A program made the position numbers and the translations under genes. From Deltaproteobacteria bacterium (GTDB lineage: Bacteria; Desulfobacterota; Binatia; UBA1149; SPBQ01): a stretch of 64,000 nucleotides of DNA. The DNA is taken from positions 1 to 64,000 of the forward strand of contig JAJCZM010000043.1 in the NCBI GenBank assembly GCA_029262375.1, given 5' to 3'. This document shows, one piece after another, positions 54,013 to 63,229 of the stretch (the stretch's first letter is position 1; each line of letters begins with the position of its first letter). A model generated the notes under the pieces. The model was not told the origin of the DNA and made no database searches. It saw only the letters and a list, made by a program, of their open reading frames with translations.

Positions 54013-54576
54013 ATGCGAATGAAGATCGAGACAACGCTTTCCGCAGCCGTGCTGGCTGTGTTGCTGATGGTACTACCGGGCTGCGGATACAACACGCTAG
54101 TCACTGAGGAAGAAGCCGTAGATGCGTCCTGGAGCGAGGTAGAGAACCAGTTGCAGCGCAGAAACGATCTCGTACCCAACCTCGTGAAGACCGTCCAAGG
54201 TTACGCTGCGCACGAAAAAGAAGTGCTCACCGAGGTGACCGATGCGCGAAGCCGTGTCGCGGGTGCAGGCACGCCTGCCGAAACGATCGCCGCGTCCAAT
54301 CAATTGAGCGGAGCGCTCTCGCGTCTTCTCGTTACGGTCGAGCGCTATCCAGACCTCAAGGCGAACCAGAACTTCATACGGCTTCAGGACGAACTCGCGG
54401 GCACAGAGAACCGCATTGCCGTGGCCCGTATGCGTTACAACGAGAGCGTTCGCGGCTTCAACACGACAGCAAAGAAATTTCCGACCAACTTGTATGCGGG
54501 AACTATGGGATTCGAAGCGCGCCCGTACTTCGAAGCGCCGGAAGAAGCCAAAGCGGTTCCAGAAGTTCAGTTCTAA
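54013..54576 (+). CDS. LemA-family lipoprotein
   Basis: 187 residues from the ATG at 54013. Lipobox VLLMVLPGC gives Cys24. LemA signature: VDASWSEVENQLQRRNDLVPNLV, KEVLTEVTDARSRV and QLSGALSRLLVTVERYPDLKAN, then NRIAVARMRYNESVRGFNT. LemA is a helical membrane-anchored protein paired with TPM-domain proteins here and in many genomes. Convergent with GGT; the stops are adjacent. Confidence 0.95.
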   Translation: MRMKIETTLSAAVLAVLLMVLPGCGYNTLVTEEEAVDASWSEVENQLQRRNDLVPNLVKTVQGYAAHEKEVLTEVTDARSRVAGAGTPAETIAASNQLSGALSRLLVTVERYPDLKANQNFIRLQDELAGTENRIAVARMRYNESVRGFNTTAKKFPTNLYAGTMGFEARPYFEAPEEAKAVPEVQF

Positions 54577-56175
54577 TCAACGGCCGGCCGCGTGACCGTC
54601 CTTGCGGGGCTCTGATGCGGCGAGGTAGCCGTTGGCCATGCGGTAGCACGCCTGCGCTCCGCCGAACGTAATCGGGCCCTCGACACGAATGCGGTGTCCG
54701 CGACGTTCGAGCTGTTCACGGACGCTTCCGGGGAAAGCCTGCTCGACGGCCACGTCTAGTCCGCCCATCGCCTGCCAACGCGGTGCATCGATCGCGGCTT
54801 GCGGATTCTGCCCGTACTCGGCGATACGCAGCGCAACCTGCAGGTGTCCCTGCGGCTGCATCGGCCCGCCCATCACACCAAAGCTCATGACGGGCTTGCC
54901 CTCGTGCGAAAGGAAACCAGGAATGATCGTATGGAACGGGCGTTTGCGCGGCTCGAGCCGGTTTGCATGGCCCGGCTCGAGGGTGAAACCGGAGCCTCGG
55001 TTCTGCAAGCTGATTCCGGTACCAGGGACAACGATCCCCGAACCGAACGCGAAGTAATTCGATTGAATGTAGGAGACCATCATGCCGCTTCGGTCGGCGG
55101 TGGTGAGGTAAACAGTATCACCGCGATCCGGCGCGGATTCGCCTGAAACTGCCGCCTGGCTCTTATCGATGCCGGCGGCCAGACGCGACAGATGCTGGTC
55201 GCTGAGCAGATCGGCGAGATCGACCGAAACGTAATCAGGGTCGGCGACGCATTTTTCGGCAACCGTCACACCGAGCTTCATCGCCTCGATCTGCAGATGA
55301 ATGGAGTCGGCGCCGTCCACTGGATATTCGCCGAGGGGCAGTCGCGCGAGAACGCCGAGAGCGACTAAGGCGGCGATGCCCTGCCCGTTCGGCGGGAGTT
55401 CGTGCAGAGTCCAACTCTTGTAGTCGATGGAGATGGGATCGACCCAATCGGCCCGGTGATCGTCGAGATCCCTCATCGAGAGATAGCCCCCGGTGCCCGA
55501 CGCGTGCGACACGACCGCGGCAGCCAACTCGCCGCGATAGAGATCCTCTCCACCCGTCGTTGCGATGCGTTCGAGCGTTCGGCTGAGTCCCTCGATGACG
55601 AACAATTGCCCCACTTCCGGCGCTCTCCCCGCCGGCAAGAAGGTCCGGCAGAAGTCGGGCATGTCGCGATAAAGATCCGCGACCAGCCTCCATTGTTCGG
55701 CGACCATGGGGGCTGCCATGCAGCCGTCACGCGCGTAGCCAATCGCCGGCTCGAAGAGTTCGCCAAACGACAACCCACCGAAGCGGTCCGAGAGACTCTT
55801 CCACGCCGATACGGCGCCGGGGACCGTGACCGTTTCCCATCCGAGCAGCGGCATGGCGTCACGGCCCGATAGACATGACGGATCGAGTGCGGCCGGCGAT
55901 CGACCGGAGGCGTTCAGTCCTATCAGCTCGTCGCCCTGGCACACGATGGCGAACGCATCGCTTCCTATCCCGTTGTTGGTCGGCTCAACGACAACCAGTG
56001 CGATCGCTGCGGCAACCGCCGCATCGACGGCATTGCCGCCGCGCTCGAACATGCGCATGCCGGCCTGTACGGCCAACGGATGCGAGGTCGCGACCACCTC
56101 GCGCGCGAGTACGGGCGTCCGCTGCGACGCGTAAGGCAGGTCCCAGGAGAACGGTGCGTGCTGGTTGCCCGACAC
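54577..56175 (-). CDS. ggt: Gamma-glutamyltranspeptidase (GGT) family protein
   Basis: 532 residues, GTG start overlapping the SEC-C stop (TAGTG). It cleaves gamma-glutamyl bonds, for example in glutathione. Features: VVATSHPLAVQAGMRMFERGGNAVDAAVAAAIALVVVEP, GLNASGRSPAA, PGAVSAWKSL and the catalytic Thr region PDRGDTVYLTTADRSGMMVSYIQS, followed by RPFHTIIPGFL and FGVMGGPMQPQGH. No signal peptide, so cytoplasmic or atypical; some acylases are related. It shares the operon with aat. Confidence 0.92.
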   Translation of the reverse strand: MSGNQHAPFSWDLPYASQRTPVLAREVVATSHPLAVQAGMRMFERGGNAVDAAVAAAIALVVVEPTNNGIGSDAFAIVCQGDELIGLNASGRSPAALDPSCLSGRDAMPLLGWETVTVPGAVSAWKSLSDRFGGLSFGELFEPAIGYARDGCMAAPMVAEQWRLVADLYRDMPDFCRTFLPAGRAPEVGQLFVIEGLSRTLERIATTGGEDLYRGELAAAVVSHASGTGGYLSMRDLDDHRADWVDPISIDYKSWTLHELPPNGQGIAALVALGVLARLPLGEYPVDGADSIHLQIEAMKLGVTVAEKCVADPDYVSVDLADLLSDQHLSRLAAGIDKSQAAVSGESAPDRGDTVYLTTADRSGMMVSYIQSNYFAFGSGIVVPGTGISLQNRGSGFTLEPGHANRLEPRKRPFHTIIPGFLSHEGKPVMSFGVMGGPMQPQGHLQVALRIAEYGQNPQAAIDAPRWQAMGGLDVAVEQAFPGSVREQLERRGHRIRVEGPITFGGAQACYRMANGYLAASEPRKDGHAAGR

Positions 56176-56591
56176 TACTCGGCTACGGCTGCGGCGTCGT
56201 CGAGCTTTTGATCGAGCAGGTCGGTCTGATGTCCGCGCAATCCACCGGTTGGCGCCGCTACCCGATGGAAGTGGCCATGGTCGGCATCCCAGACCATGCC
56301 GGGCTGCACTTCGGTCTCAGTGCCATCGGGCAAAATCGCGTGCCAGTGGGAGTGCTCCGCCGACCACACCCGATCTAGTCCATCGTCTCCGACGTTCCCG
56401 CCGCGCAGGCTCCCGATTGCCACTGCGACACCGAGAGCGATGGCCAGTGGACCGAAGATAAGAAAGACCCCTTTGAACAGCGAGTCCTGCATTCGCTCTC
56501 GCTTGTCAGCCTTGAGCGCGCAGCAATGCTTGTACTTCTTTCCGCTGCCACACGAGCAGGGGTCGTTGCGACCGATCTTTGATTCCGCCAT
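56175..56591 (-). CDS. SEC-C-motif membrane protein
   Basis: 138 residues from the ATG at 56591. The N-terminal zinc-binding SEC-C motif reads [19 protein letters not shown], normally at the SecA C-terminus. A membrane segment follows (about 40-62, [23 protein letters not shown]) and then a His/Trp-rich periplasmic part ([20 protein letters not shown]). Function unknown; the His-rich region could bind metal. Lies between aat and ggt. Confidence 0.9.
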   Translation of the reverse strand: MAESKIGRNDPCSCGSGKKYKHCCALKADKRERMQDSLFKGVFLIFGPLAIALGVAVAIGSLRGGNVGDDGLDRVWSAEHSHWHAILPDGTETEVQPGMVWDADHGHFHRVAAPTGGLRGHQTDLLDQKLDDAAAVAE

Positions 56592-56635
56592 CTCTGCGTG
56601 TCTCCGCACTAGCTATAATAGATTCACTTGATGAG

Positions 56636-57337
56636 TCAGGACAATACCGCTTGCGAATCGAAGGTCCATTCGCCCTGGCGCGTGGGCTTCTCCATCGCGG
56701 CGGCCAGCGCGCTCAAGAAGTCGGCGCGCGGCCACTGCGTCGCGCCGATGCGCGCGAAATGGGGCGTATGTGTTTGGCAATCGACGAGATCGATCCCCCA
56801 GCGCTCCAGCTGCGAAACCAGCGCGACCAATGCCGCTTGCGAAGCACCCGTCACCTCGAAGAACATCGACTCACCCGAGAATGTTGCGCCCAGGGATACG
56901 CCGTACGCACCGCCGACGAGCCGACCGCCAAGCCAAGCCTCGGCTGAATGGGCGTATCCGAGTTCGTGCAGGCGAATGTAGGCATCGATCATATCCGCGG
57001 TAATCCAGGTGCCGTCCTGGTCGGGGCGAGGCGAGACAGCGCAGCGACGAATGACTTCCTCGAACGCGGTGTCCAAGCGCAGCTCGAATGGCTGAGATCT
57101 GATATTGCGCCGCACACTGCGTGGCACCCGCATCTCGCCGGCGCGCAGTACCATACGTGGGTCCGGAGAGAACCAGAGGATCGGTTCCCCTTCGTTGTAC
57201 CAAGGGAAGATCCCGTTTCGGTAGGCCGCCAGCAATCGGTCCGGAGACAGATCGCCCTCCACCGCCAACAGTCCGCTGGGCTCAGCATGCGCGGCCGGCG
57301 GGAAAGCGGGAGAGTCGGCGAGACGATAAACGGGCAT
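56636..57337 (-). CDS. aat: Leucyl/phenylalanyl-tRNA-protein transferase Aat
   Basis: 233 residues, normal length. It adds Leu or Phe to N-terminal Arg/Lys of proteins, marking them for ClpAP/ClpS (N-end rule). Features: GLLAVEGDLSPDRLLAAYRNGIFPWYNEGEPILWFSPDPR, GTWITADMIDAYIRLHELGYAHSAEAWLGGRLVGGAYGVSLG and FSGESMFFEVTGASQAAL. First gene of an aat, SEC-C, ggt unit. Confidence 0.97.
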   Translation of the reverse strand: MPVYRLADSPAFPPAAHAEPSGLLAVEGDLSPDRLLAAYRNGIFPWYNEGEPILWFSPDPRMVLRAGEMRVPRSVRRNIRSQPFELRLDTAFEEVIRRCAVSPRPDQDGTWITADMIDAYIRLHELGYAHSAEAWLGGRLVGGAYGVSLGATFSGESMFFEVTGASQAALVALVSQLERWGIDLVDCQTHTPHFARIGATQWPRADFLSALAAAMEKPTRQGEWTFDSQAVLS

Positions 57338-57419
57338 ATGTAGCTCAACCTAGCGGTCTCGGTAGGTCGCGCAAGTGCACGCTTCTGAGACCGCCCTCGG
57401 CTGAGTGGATACCACCGGG

Positions 57420-58448
57420 TCAGGGCAAGGGAGACGTTACGTCGTCGGCCACAAGTACCGGAGCGCTCGTGCCTTCCGTCGTGACGACAAGCTGGTAACC
57501 GCCACCGGAGCAGCCGGCGAGGGTCGCTGCTTCAACTTGCAAGTAGAACGTCCCGCTGAACGGGAAGCGGCGTTTAAACATAGGGCAGTCTTGTCCGCAT
57601 GTATTCGGCGTCGAGCACGGCACGCTAATCACGTTCGTGTTGGCGACCGCTGTCGTTCCGTCGTTACTCACATAGGTCAACACGGGATTGAGTGTGGATT
57701 GAGCGCCGAGATCCTTGCCCGTCCTCACCCTGACTCTGATTTCATCGTCGGCCGTGCCGTCGATCGACCAGATGTCGACCTTCCCTGCGGTCAACGTCTC
57801 TTTCATCTTGTACGTGCGTGGGATGCCGCCAAAGGTTCCTATGTTCGCTGCCTTCAGGGCCTCGCCCGCGCGCGGCCCGAGCAATCCGCCGATCTTCTCT
57901 GCGAGGTCCTGCTCCAACGGACCTCCGACGCAATCGAGCATGTTCAACAGGTTGCAGGTGTAGCCTGGAATCAGATCTTCGCAGCCGGCGTTCATGGTCA
58001 CGAAGTTCAGCCCGGGCGTGTCGGCACCGCAAAGTTGCTCGTCCGAGAGGTCCTCGCAGCCGTCGAAGATCGAGTCGCGTTTGCGCAGCTCGGCCGAATT
58101 GATCTTGCCGTCCTCTTTGGCGCAGACGGCATCCGCGTCGTCCATGCATTCCTCGAACGCCGAGTTCGAGAAGCGATCGTCGGAGTCGCAGCACGGCGGT
58201 GGATTATCGATACACGATGGGCCGTAGACTCCTTCGTCGCAGTTCACCTGACACTCGACGATCTCACTCGTGCACTTGAGCGTGCTCTTTATGACTTTGG
58301 TCGCGAATCGCGCGCCTTGCTGTGCGATTCGCTTCTGACAGCGCAGGAGCGGTTTGATCTCCGAGATATCGGAACTTGCGGATTGCGGCATGGCGCCAAG
58401 CGCAACAACGCTGAGCGCGACCATGAGTACCCCTGTGCGTACGATCAT
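57420..58448 (-). CDS. Secreted Cys-containing hypothetical protein
   Basis: 342 residues with a signal peptide (TGVLMVALSVVALGAMPQSASS). The N-terminal helical part CQKRIAQQGARFATKVIKSTLKCTSEIVEC repeats Cys at regular spacing; a second Cys-rich block (VNCDEGVYGPSCIDNPPPCC) follows. The C-terminal part (about 225-342) is beta-rich (VDIWSIDGTADDEIRVRV, NPVLTYVSNDGTT, FPFSGTFYLQVEAAT), like a C-terminal prepeptidase domain. No family recognised. Downstream of the giant Cys-rich gene on the same strand. Confidence 0.65.
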   Translation of the reverse strand: MIVRTGVLMVALSVVALGAMPQSASSDISEIKPLLRCQKRIAQQGARFATKVIKSTLKCTSEIVECQVNCDEGVYGPSCIDNPPPCCDSDDRFSNSAFEECMDDADAVCAKEDGKINSAELRKRDSIFDGCEDLSDEQLCGADTPGLNFVTMNAGCEDLIPGYTCNLLNMLDCVGGPLEQDLAEKIGGLLGPRAGEALKAANIGTFGGIPRTYKMKETLTAGKVDIWSIDGTADDEIRVRVRTGKDLGAQSTLNPVLTYVSNDGTTAVANTNVISVPCSTPNTCGQDCPMFKRRFPFSGTFYLQVEAATLAGCSGGGYQLVVTTEGTSAPVLVADDVTSPLP

Positions 58449-58461
58449 AACTCCCCCATCG

Positions 58462-58558
58462 GGCGGGCTGTAGCCCGCCGGTAACGTAAAATGTCACTGG
58501 CCCGATGAGGGAATGCTTCCACAGGGCTGGAAGCATTGGCAAGGCTGAAACTTCAGCC
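58462..58558. repeat. Three consecutive hairpins between giant gene and downstream gene
   Basis: GGCGGGCT-2-AGCCCGCC (58462-58479), AATGCTTCC-8-GGAAGCATT (58512-58537) and GGCTGAA-2-TTCAGCC (58543-58558), all perfect. They fill the 121-nt gap. No U-tract on either strand, so they are not classical terminators; they may be attenuation or stability elements. Confidence 0.6.
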
Positions 58559-58569
58559 GGTGATCGTCA

Positions 58570-61500
58570 CTAGAACAACTCGTCGCAGGGGCAGTTGAGT
58601 TCCTGCTCGATCCCGACCGAGACACGCAAGCAGATCAGCGCATCGGTGGCGGTTGTCGGCAGCGAGCCCTTCGGGGCGCAGACACAGGAATCCTCGCACG
58701 GCTCCAAGCCAACGGCTGCTCTGAGCAGATACAGGCAGTCGCTCGCAGTCGGAACCGCGCCCATCGAGAGCGGCTGCCCACAGCGCGGGAATTCCAAAGT
58801 GGTCGAGGTCGTGCTGCTCGTCGTGACCGTAGTACTCGTCGTGGTCGTCGGCGGACCGCAGGTCGGATCTGCGCCCGGCGTCGGCAGATGCTCGCAAACG
58901 CCGGATCCATCACAGACATCGGCCGTGCAGATATCTCCGTCGTCGCTACAGCCCGTGCCCGCCGGATTGTCGCAGCTGTCGGCCTGTTCGTCGCAGCTGT
59001 CGGAGCACTCGATACCACCTGCACAGGGGTCGCCATCATGTGACACGCAGCTACCACCGGAGCAAGTGTCGGCGCCGTTGCAGAATGCACCATCGTCGCA
59101 CACGGCCATGTTCGCAGCATGGACGCACCCGAGGTCCAGATCGCAACTGTCATCGGTGCAAACGTTGTCATCGTCACAATCGGGGGCCGTTCCCTGCTGA
59201 CAGCCGGACGCGGCATCGCAGGTCTCGGTACCGTTGCAGACGTTCCCGTCGTCGCAAACTACAGCAGGATGAACACAGTTGCCGAGGCCATCGCAGACGT
59301 CGGCAGTGCAAGCATCAGCGTCGTCCCCACAAGGCGCCATCAGCGGTTCGAGGCACGAATCACCGGGCTCGTCGCAAGTATCGGCGCAGTCGCTCCCGCC
59401 CGCACAAGGATCGCCGCTGTGTGCAGAACAGGCCCCCGCGGCACACGTATCCGCGCCGTTACAGTAGAGACCATCATCGCATGGATCGGTATTATTCGTA
59501 TTCAGACAGCCGGTAGCGCCGTCGCAGCTGTCGTCGGTGCATTCGTTGCCATCGTCGCAGTTCGGCGTTGTGCCCGCCACACAACCGATCGCGCTGTCGC
59601 AGGTCTCGACGCCGTTGCAGGCATCGCCATCGTCGCAGGTTACGGACTCGTGAACGCACGCGCCCGACGCGTCACATCGATCCAGCGTGCATGCGTTGCC
59701 GTCGTCCGCGCACGGTGCACCTGCTGGGGCCTGACACGAATCGGTTCCTTCGTCGCAGTCGTCCATGCAGTCGGCACCGCCGGTGCAAGGATCGCCGACG
59801 TGCGCACCACAGGTGCCGCCTTCGCAAGTATCGGAACCGTTACAGAACAAGCCATCGTCACAGGGCGCGGTATTCGCGGCGAACACGCAACCGGCCCCTG
59901 AGTCGCAGGAATCGTCGGTGCATTCGTTTGCATCGTCACAGGTCGGCGCCGTACCGGCTTGGCAGCCTCCCCCGGAGTCGCAGGTTTCGATTCCATTACA
60001 GGCATCGCCATCATCGCAGCTCACGGAAGGGTGAGAGCAAGAGCCGGCGCCATCGCACACGTTCTCGGTGCACAGGTCTCCGTCATCGCTACACGCCACA
60101 CCCGCACTCTCGAAACAGCTCCCCGCCGCTTCGTTACAACTATCGGCGCATTCGCCTCCACCGCTACAGGGATCGCCGTCATGCACGGAACAGCTGCCGG
60201 CGGAACACGTATCGGCGCCGTTACAGAACAATCCATCATCGCAAGCCGCGACGTTGGGTGTATTGAGGCAGCCGGAGAGTTCGTCGCAGGTGTCGTCTGT
60301 GCAGGGATTGCCGTCGTCGCAGTCGATCGCGCCGCCCGACTGACAGCCGACACCGGCGTCACAGGTTTCAACACCGTTGCAGGCATTGCCGTCATCGCAA
60401 GAAATCGCACTGTGGGTGCACGCGCCGGCGCCATCGCACACGTCTTGCGTACACAGGCTGCCGTCGTCGCTACAAGCGGCCCCCGCAGCTTCTAGGCAGC
60501 TATCGGCTGCTTCGTCGCAAGTGTCTGCGCAGTCACCGCCACCGCTGCACGGGTCGCCCGAGTGGCTCGAACAACTTCCGGACGCGCAGGTATCGGCGCC
60601 GTTGCAGAAGAGGCCGTCGTCACAAGAATCCGCATTGTTGATCGCGACGCACCCAACAATGGCGTTGCAAGCGTCGTCAGTGCACGGATTGCCGTCATCA
60701 CAGTTCGGTGCCGTCCCCGCTTGGCAGCCCAGCTGTGAGTCACAGGTCTCCAGTCCGTTGCACGCGTTCCCATCGCTACACGAAGCGGAAATATCTTCGT
60801 TCGAACAGGTCCCTTCGGTGCAGGTGTCCGCGGTGCACGCGTTGCCGTCGTCGCAGTCCGGGTCGGTGGTACAACCGGACGGCAGCGTGGTGGTGGTCGT
60901 CGTGCTTGTTGTCGTTGTCGTAGTACTGGTCGTCGTCGTTGTAGAGACGCCGCCGGAAGCGCGCAAGATTTCGATCGCTTTGACACCCGGGTTGTTCTCG
61001 ACGTGCGCGAACGCAATCTGCAGTCCGTTGCCGTCCGCGACGTTAACTAGGAAGGATCGCACGATGGCCTTCGAGCTGGCAGCGGCGTCGCCGCCTGCCG
61101 CTACGACCTGATCGAAGTCGTCGAGGACCAACGCGCCCTCTATCGTCACGTCGTAAAGACGATCCGTCGTAATTTGCGTATTGTCGGAGGTGTTACCGAG
61201 AAAAAGATTGACGAGATAGTTGTCGTCGGCGAGATCGAAGCTGTAGTCCAACTCCGGCGCAGGCGCCTTGTCACTGTGTTCGCATTGAAAGAGGTCTTCC
61301 GTGGACTCGTCCTCGCAACCGAACAACTCGATCAATCCACCGATGACGCAGCCTTCGCCACCGCCGCCCAAATCACATGACGATGCATATGCTGCGACGT
61401 TGTAGCCGAAGTCAGCGTACCAAACGTCGCCGTTGCAATCGGTCTTCTGTCCGGAGCACTCATCGGAGGATACGTTCGCGTTGATGCGAACCGGTGTCGA

Positions 61501-62979
61501 TGTGCTTTGGTCCACCGCTACCGTGCCGAAGCACAAGTTGCGTGGATCGAGCGGGCACGGATCCGAAGCCTCGAGTCCATCGTTGTCGGGGTCGGGGCAC
61601 TCGGCGGTGACAGTACCGATGTTCGTATGTTCGCAGTGGTTCGAGACACCGCATGTATCGGTCGTGCAAGGATTTCCGTCGTCGCAACCGCTGTCGGCGG
61701 AGCAGACATCGTAGGAGAAGACCTCGTTGAAGTCCGTCTTACCGCCGCCCTCTTGGCGCGCACCGGCGAGAAGATAGATCTTTGGGTGGATTCCGTCTGC
61801 AGCCACGGACAGCGGCCCGCCCATTCCGTGACGCGGAGACGGCATACGCTCGAGAGAACGCCAGCTATCGCGCGCGGGATCGTACTCCTCCACGGCGCCG
61901 TATGTGCCTGAGAAAGGTCCATTGCCTTCTCCACCGAAGTAGAGAACGCGTCCCTGAAAGACCACCGAAACGTACCCACCGCGCGCGGTCGGGATCGGCG
62001 CACCGGCCGACCAGACACCGGTGGCGAGATCGTAGATGTCGGTGTTGTTGTAGAGGTTCGCAACCAACGTATCGCGACCGGCGACGGCATAGAACTTCCC
62101 ATCAACGATTTGGGCAAGCGTATGATCGCGCGGGCGTGGCATCGACGGCAGTGTGTCCCATTCATCGGTGATCGTGTTGTAGACTTCGAACACGTCTACG
62201 GCGACGTCGCCGTAGTCGCTCGATACGCCTCCGGCGCAATAGATGAGGACTCCGTCGGCGGCGCAGCCCAGTGCTCCGCGCGACGTGGGCATCGGCGTCA
62301 GGATCTGCCATCCCGCACCGAGATTGCCCGGATCCAGGCGCCAGACGTTGTCGGCGCTCGGCGCCGGCGTCGTGCCCGTCTTCAGGCCGCCGATTGCGTA
62401 GATCTTTCCTTGCACCACGAGCGGCTGCATGTGGTGGCGTTTCTCAGGAACATCGGGGCCTGCGGTCCATGTATCCGCGATCGGATCGTAGATCTCGACG
62501 GTCGTCGTCTGCTGACCGCCAATGAGATAGATGATGCCGTCTACAGCGACCGCGGCAGAGTTGCTGCGTTCGGTTGCGTGCGGAGTGCCTTTCGCCCAAA
62601 AGCCATCGCCGAGACAGGCGTCTTCGTCCGTGTCGGCGTCGTTCGGGCAGAGATCGCAGGCATCGCCACGGCCATCGCTATCCGAGTCGGTTTGAGCGGC
62701 GTTCGCATGGTTGGGGCAATTGTCCGCGTCGCCGGTCTTAGGTGCCAGGAACCCAACGCGTGCGCAGATGCCGTCGCCATCCAGATCATTGAGACCATCG
62801 CTCGTGCAGACGTCCACGTCGTCGCAGATCTGATCGCCATCGGCATCGGCGCAAAGCACGCCGGCGTCCGACACGGTCGGCATCGTCAGCATGGTTGCGA
62901 GTAGTGAAAGCAACGCGCCGGCAATGGCCGCGCGACGGAGGGTATTAAGCCAGTTGGGGGTGTCCACGTGCGTACACAT
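58570..62979 (-). CDS. Giant secreted Kelch/malectin/Cys-rich repeat protein
   Basis: 1469 residues. Signal peptide (about 18-40); thrombospondin type-3-like calcium region (about 43-122, DADGDQICDDVD, DSDSDGRGDAC); about six Kelch repeats forming a beta-propeller (about 140-425, AVDGIIYLIGGQQ, GKIYAIGGL); a malectin-like domain (about 490-672, RINANVSSDECSGQ ... FDQVVAAGG); a 20-residue Thr-rich linker (about 680-698); five 127-residue Cys-rich units (about 734-1366); a second Thr/Ser linker; and a Cys-rich dockerin-like C-terminus (about 1393-1469, SDCLYLLRAAVGLEPC, TATDALICLRVSVG). Presumably cell-surface carbohydrate or adhesion protein. Confidence 0.88.
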   Translation of the reverse strand: MCTHVDTPNWLNTLRRAAIAGALLSLLATMLTMPTVSDAGVLCADADGDQICDDVDVCTSDGLNDLDGDGICARVGFLAPKTGDADNCPNHANAAQTDSDSDGRGDACDLCPNDADTDEDACLGDGFWAKGTPHATERSNSAAVAVDGIIYLIGGQQTTTVEIYDPIADTWTAGPDVPEKRHHMQPLVVQGKIYAIGGLKTGTTPAPSADNVWRLDPGNLGAGWQILTPMPTSRGALGCAADGVLIYCAGGVSSDYGDVAVDVFEVYNTITDEWDTLPSMPRPRDHTLAQIVDGKFYAVAGRDTLVANLYNNTDIYDLATGVWSAGAPIPTARGGYVSVVFQGRVLYFGGEGNGPFSGTYGAVEEYDPARDSWRSLERMPSPRHGMGGPLSVAADGIHPKIYLLAGARQEGGGKTDFNEVFSYDVCSADSGCDDGNPCTTDTCGVSNHCEHTNIGTVTAECPDPDNDGLEASDPCPLDPRNLCFGTVAVDQSTSTPVRINANVSSDECSGQKTDCNGDVWYADFGYNVAAYASSCDLGGGGEGCVIGGLIELFGCEDESTEDLFQCEHSDKAPAPELDYSFDLADDNYLVNLFLGNTSDNTQITTDRLYDVTIEGALVLDDFDQVVAAGGDAAASSKAIVRSFLVNVADGNGLQIAFAHVENNPGVKAIEILRASGGVSTTTTTSTTTTTTSTTTTTTLPSGCTTDPDCDDGNACTADTCTEGTCSNEDISASCSDGNACNGLETCDSQLGCQAGTAPNCDDGNPCTDDACNAIVGCVAINNADSCDDGLFCNGADTCASGSCSSHSGDPCSGGGDCADTCDEAADSCLEAAGAACSDDGSLCTQDVCDGAGACTHSAISCDDGNACNGVETCDAGVGCQSGGAIDCDDGNPCTDDTCDELSGCLNTPNVAACDDGLFCNGADTCSAGSCSVHDGDPCSGGGECADSCNEAAGSCFESAGVACSDDGDLCTENVCDGAGSCSHPSVSCDDGDACNGIETCDSGGGCQAGTAPTCDDANECTDDSCDSGAGCVFAANTAPCDDGLFCNGSDTCEGGTCGAHVGDPCTGGADCMDDCDEGTDSCQAPAGAPCADDGNACTLDRCDASGACVHESVTCDDGDACNGVETCDSAIGCVAGTTPNCDDGNECTDDSCDGATGCLNTNNTDPCDDGLYCNGADTCAAGACSAHSGDPCAGGSDCADTCDEPGDSCLEPLMAPCGDDADACTADVCDGLGNCVHPAVVCDDGNVCNGTETCDAASGCQQGTAPDCDDDNVCTDDSCDLDLGCVHAANMAVCDDGAFCNGADTCSGGSCVSHDGDPCAGGIECSDSCDEQADSCDNPAGTGCSDDGDICTADVCDGSGVCEHLPTPGADPTCGPPTTTTSTTVTTSSTTSTTLEFPRCGQPLSMGAVPTASDCLYLLRAAVGLEPCEDSCVCAPKGSLPTTATDALICLRVSVGIEQELNCPCDELF
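58882..60780 (-). repeat. Five tandem 127-codon Cys-rich repeats
   Basis: Each unit of about 381 nt encodes CDDGNACNGVETCD, CDDGNPCTDDTCD, CDDGLFCNGADTC, GDPCSGGGDCADTCDE and CSDDGxLCTxDVCDG in this order, with conserved spacing. The units are similar but not identical. A coding repeat, not a CRISPR array. Confidence 0.85.
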
Positions 62980-63148
62980 TAGCTACGCATCGAGAAGGCA
63001 TCAATTGGTGTAAGTAGAGAAAGTGATGGAAATAGCGACGCAATCTGCGCATCCGCATGACGTCGCTCACGGCAGATGTGTAGATCGACGCAAAATCTGG
63101 AGCGCACGGGGGCGAACACCCACCGCTTGGGGGGCACAATACCGGAAA

Positions 63149-63178
63149 AGGGGCGGAGCGCTTACCACTCCGTCCCCT
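63149..63178 (-). terminator. Likely intrinsic terminator of the edge Cys-rich gene
   Basis: On the minus strand AGGGGACGGAG, loop tggtaagcg, CTCCGCCCCT (one bulged A) followed by TTTT. About 50 nt past the stop at 63230. The remaining DNA to 62980 carries the leader of the giant gene, without a clear promoter. Confidence 0.7.
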
Positions 63179-63229
63179 CTTCTTAGCCCTTCGCACGGAC
63201 CGGTCGTTTCATATGCCTGAGTCGCAGCG

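Noticed and set aside
57405..58484. A 359-codon plus-strand open frame
   Set aside because: Antisense to the secreted protein at 57420-58448. The minus frame has a signal peptide, ordered Cys residues and sensible codons; the plus frame is a GC-rich shadow.
58882..60780. CRISPR-like or satellite DNA
   Set aside because: The regular ~381-nt periodicity encodes a Cys-rich protein repeat in one unbroken frame, without identical short repeats and spacers.
59119..61111. Long plus-strand open frames (for example 59119-59901 and 60377-61111)
   Set aside because: Mirror images of the Cys-rich repeat region. Their repetitive Ala/Val/Ser-rich sequences arise from the CDDG-type codons on the other strand.
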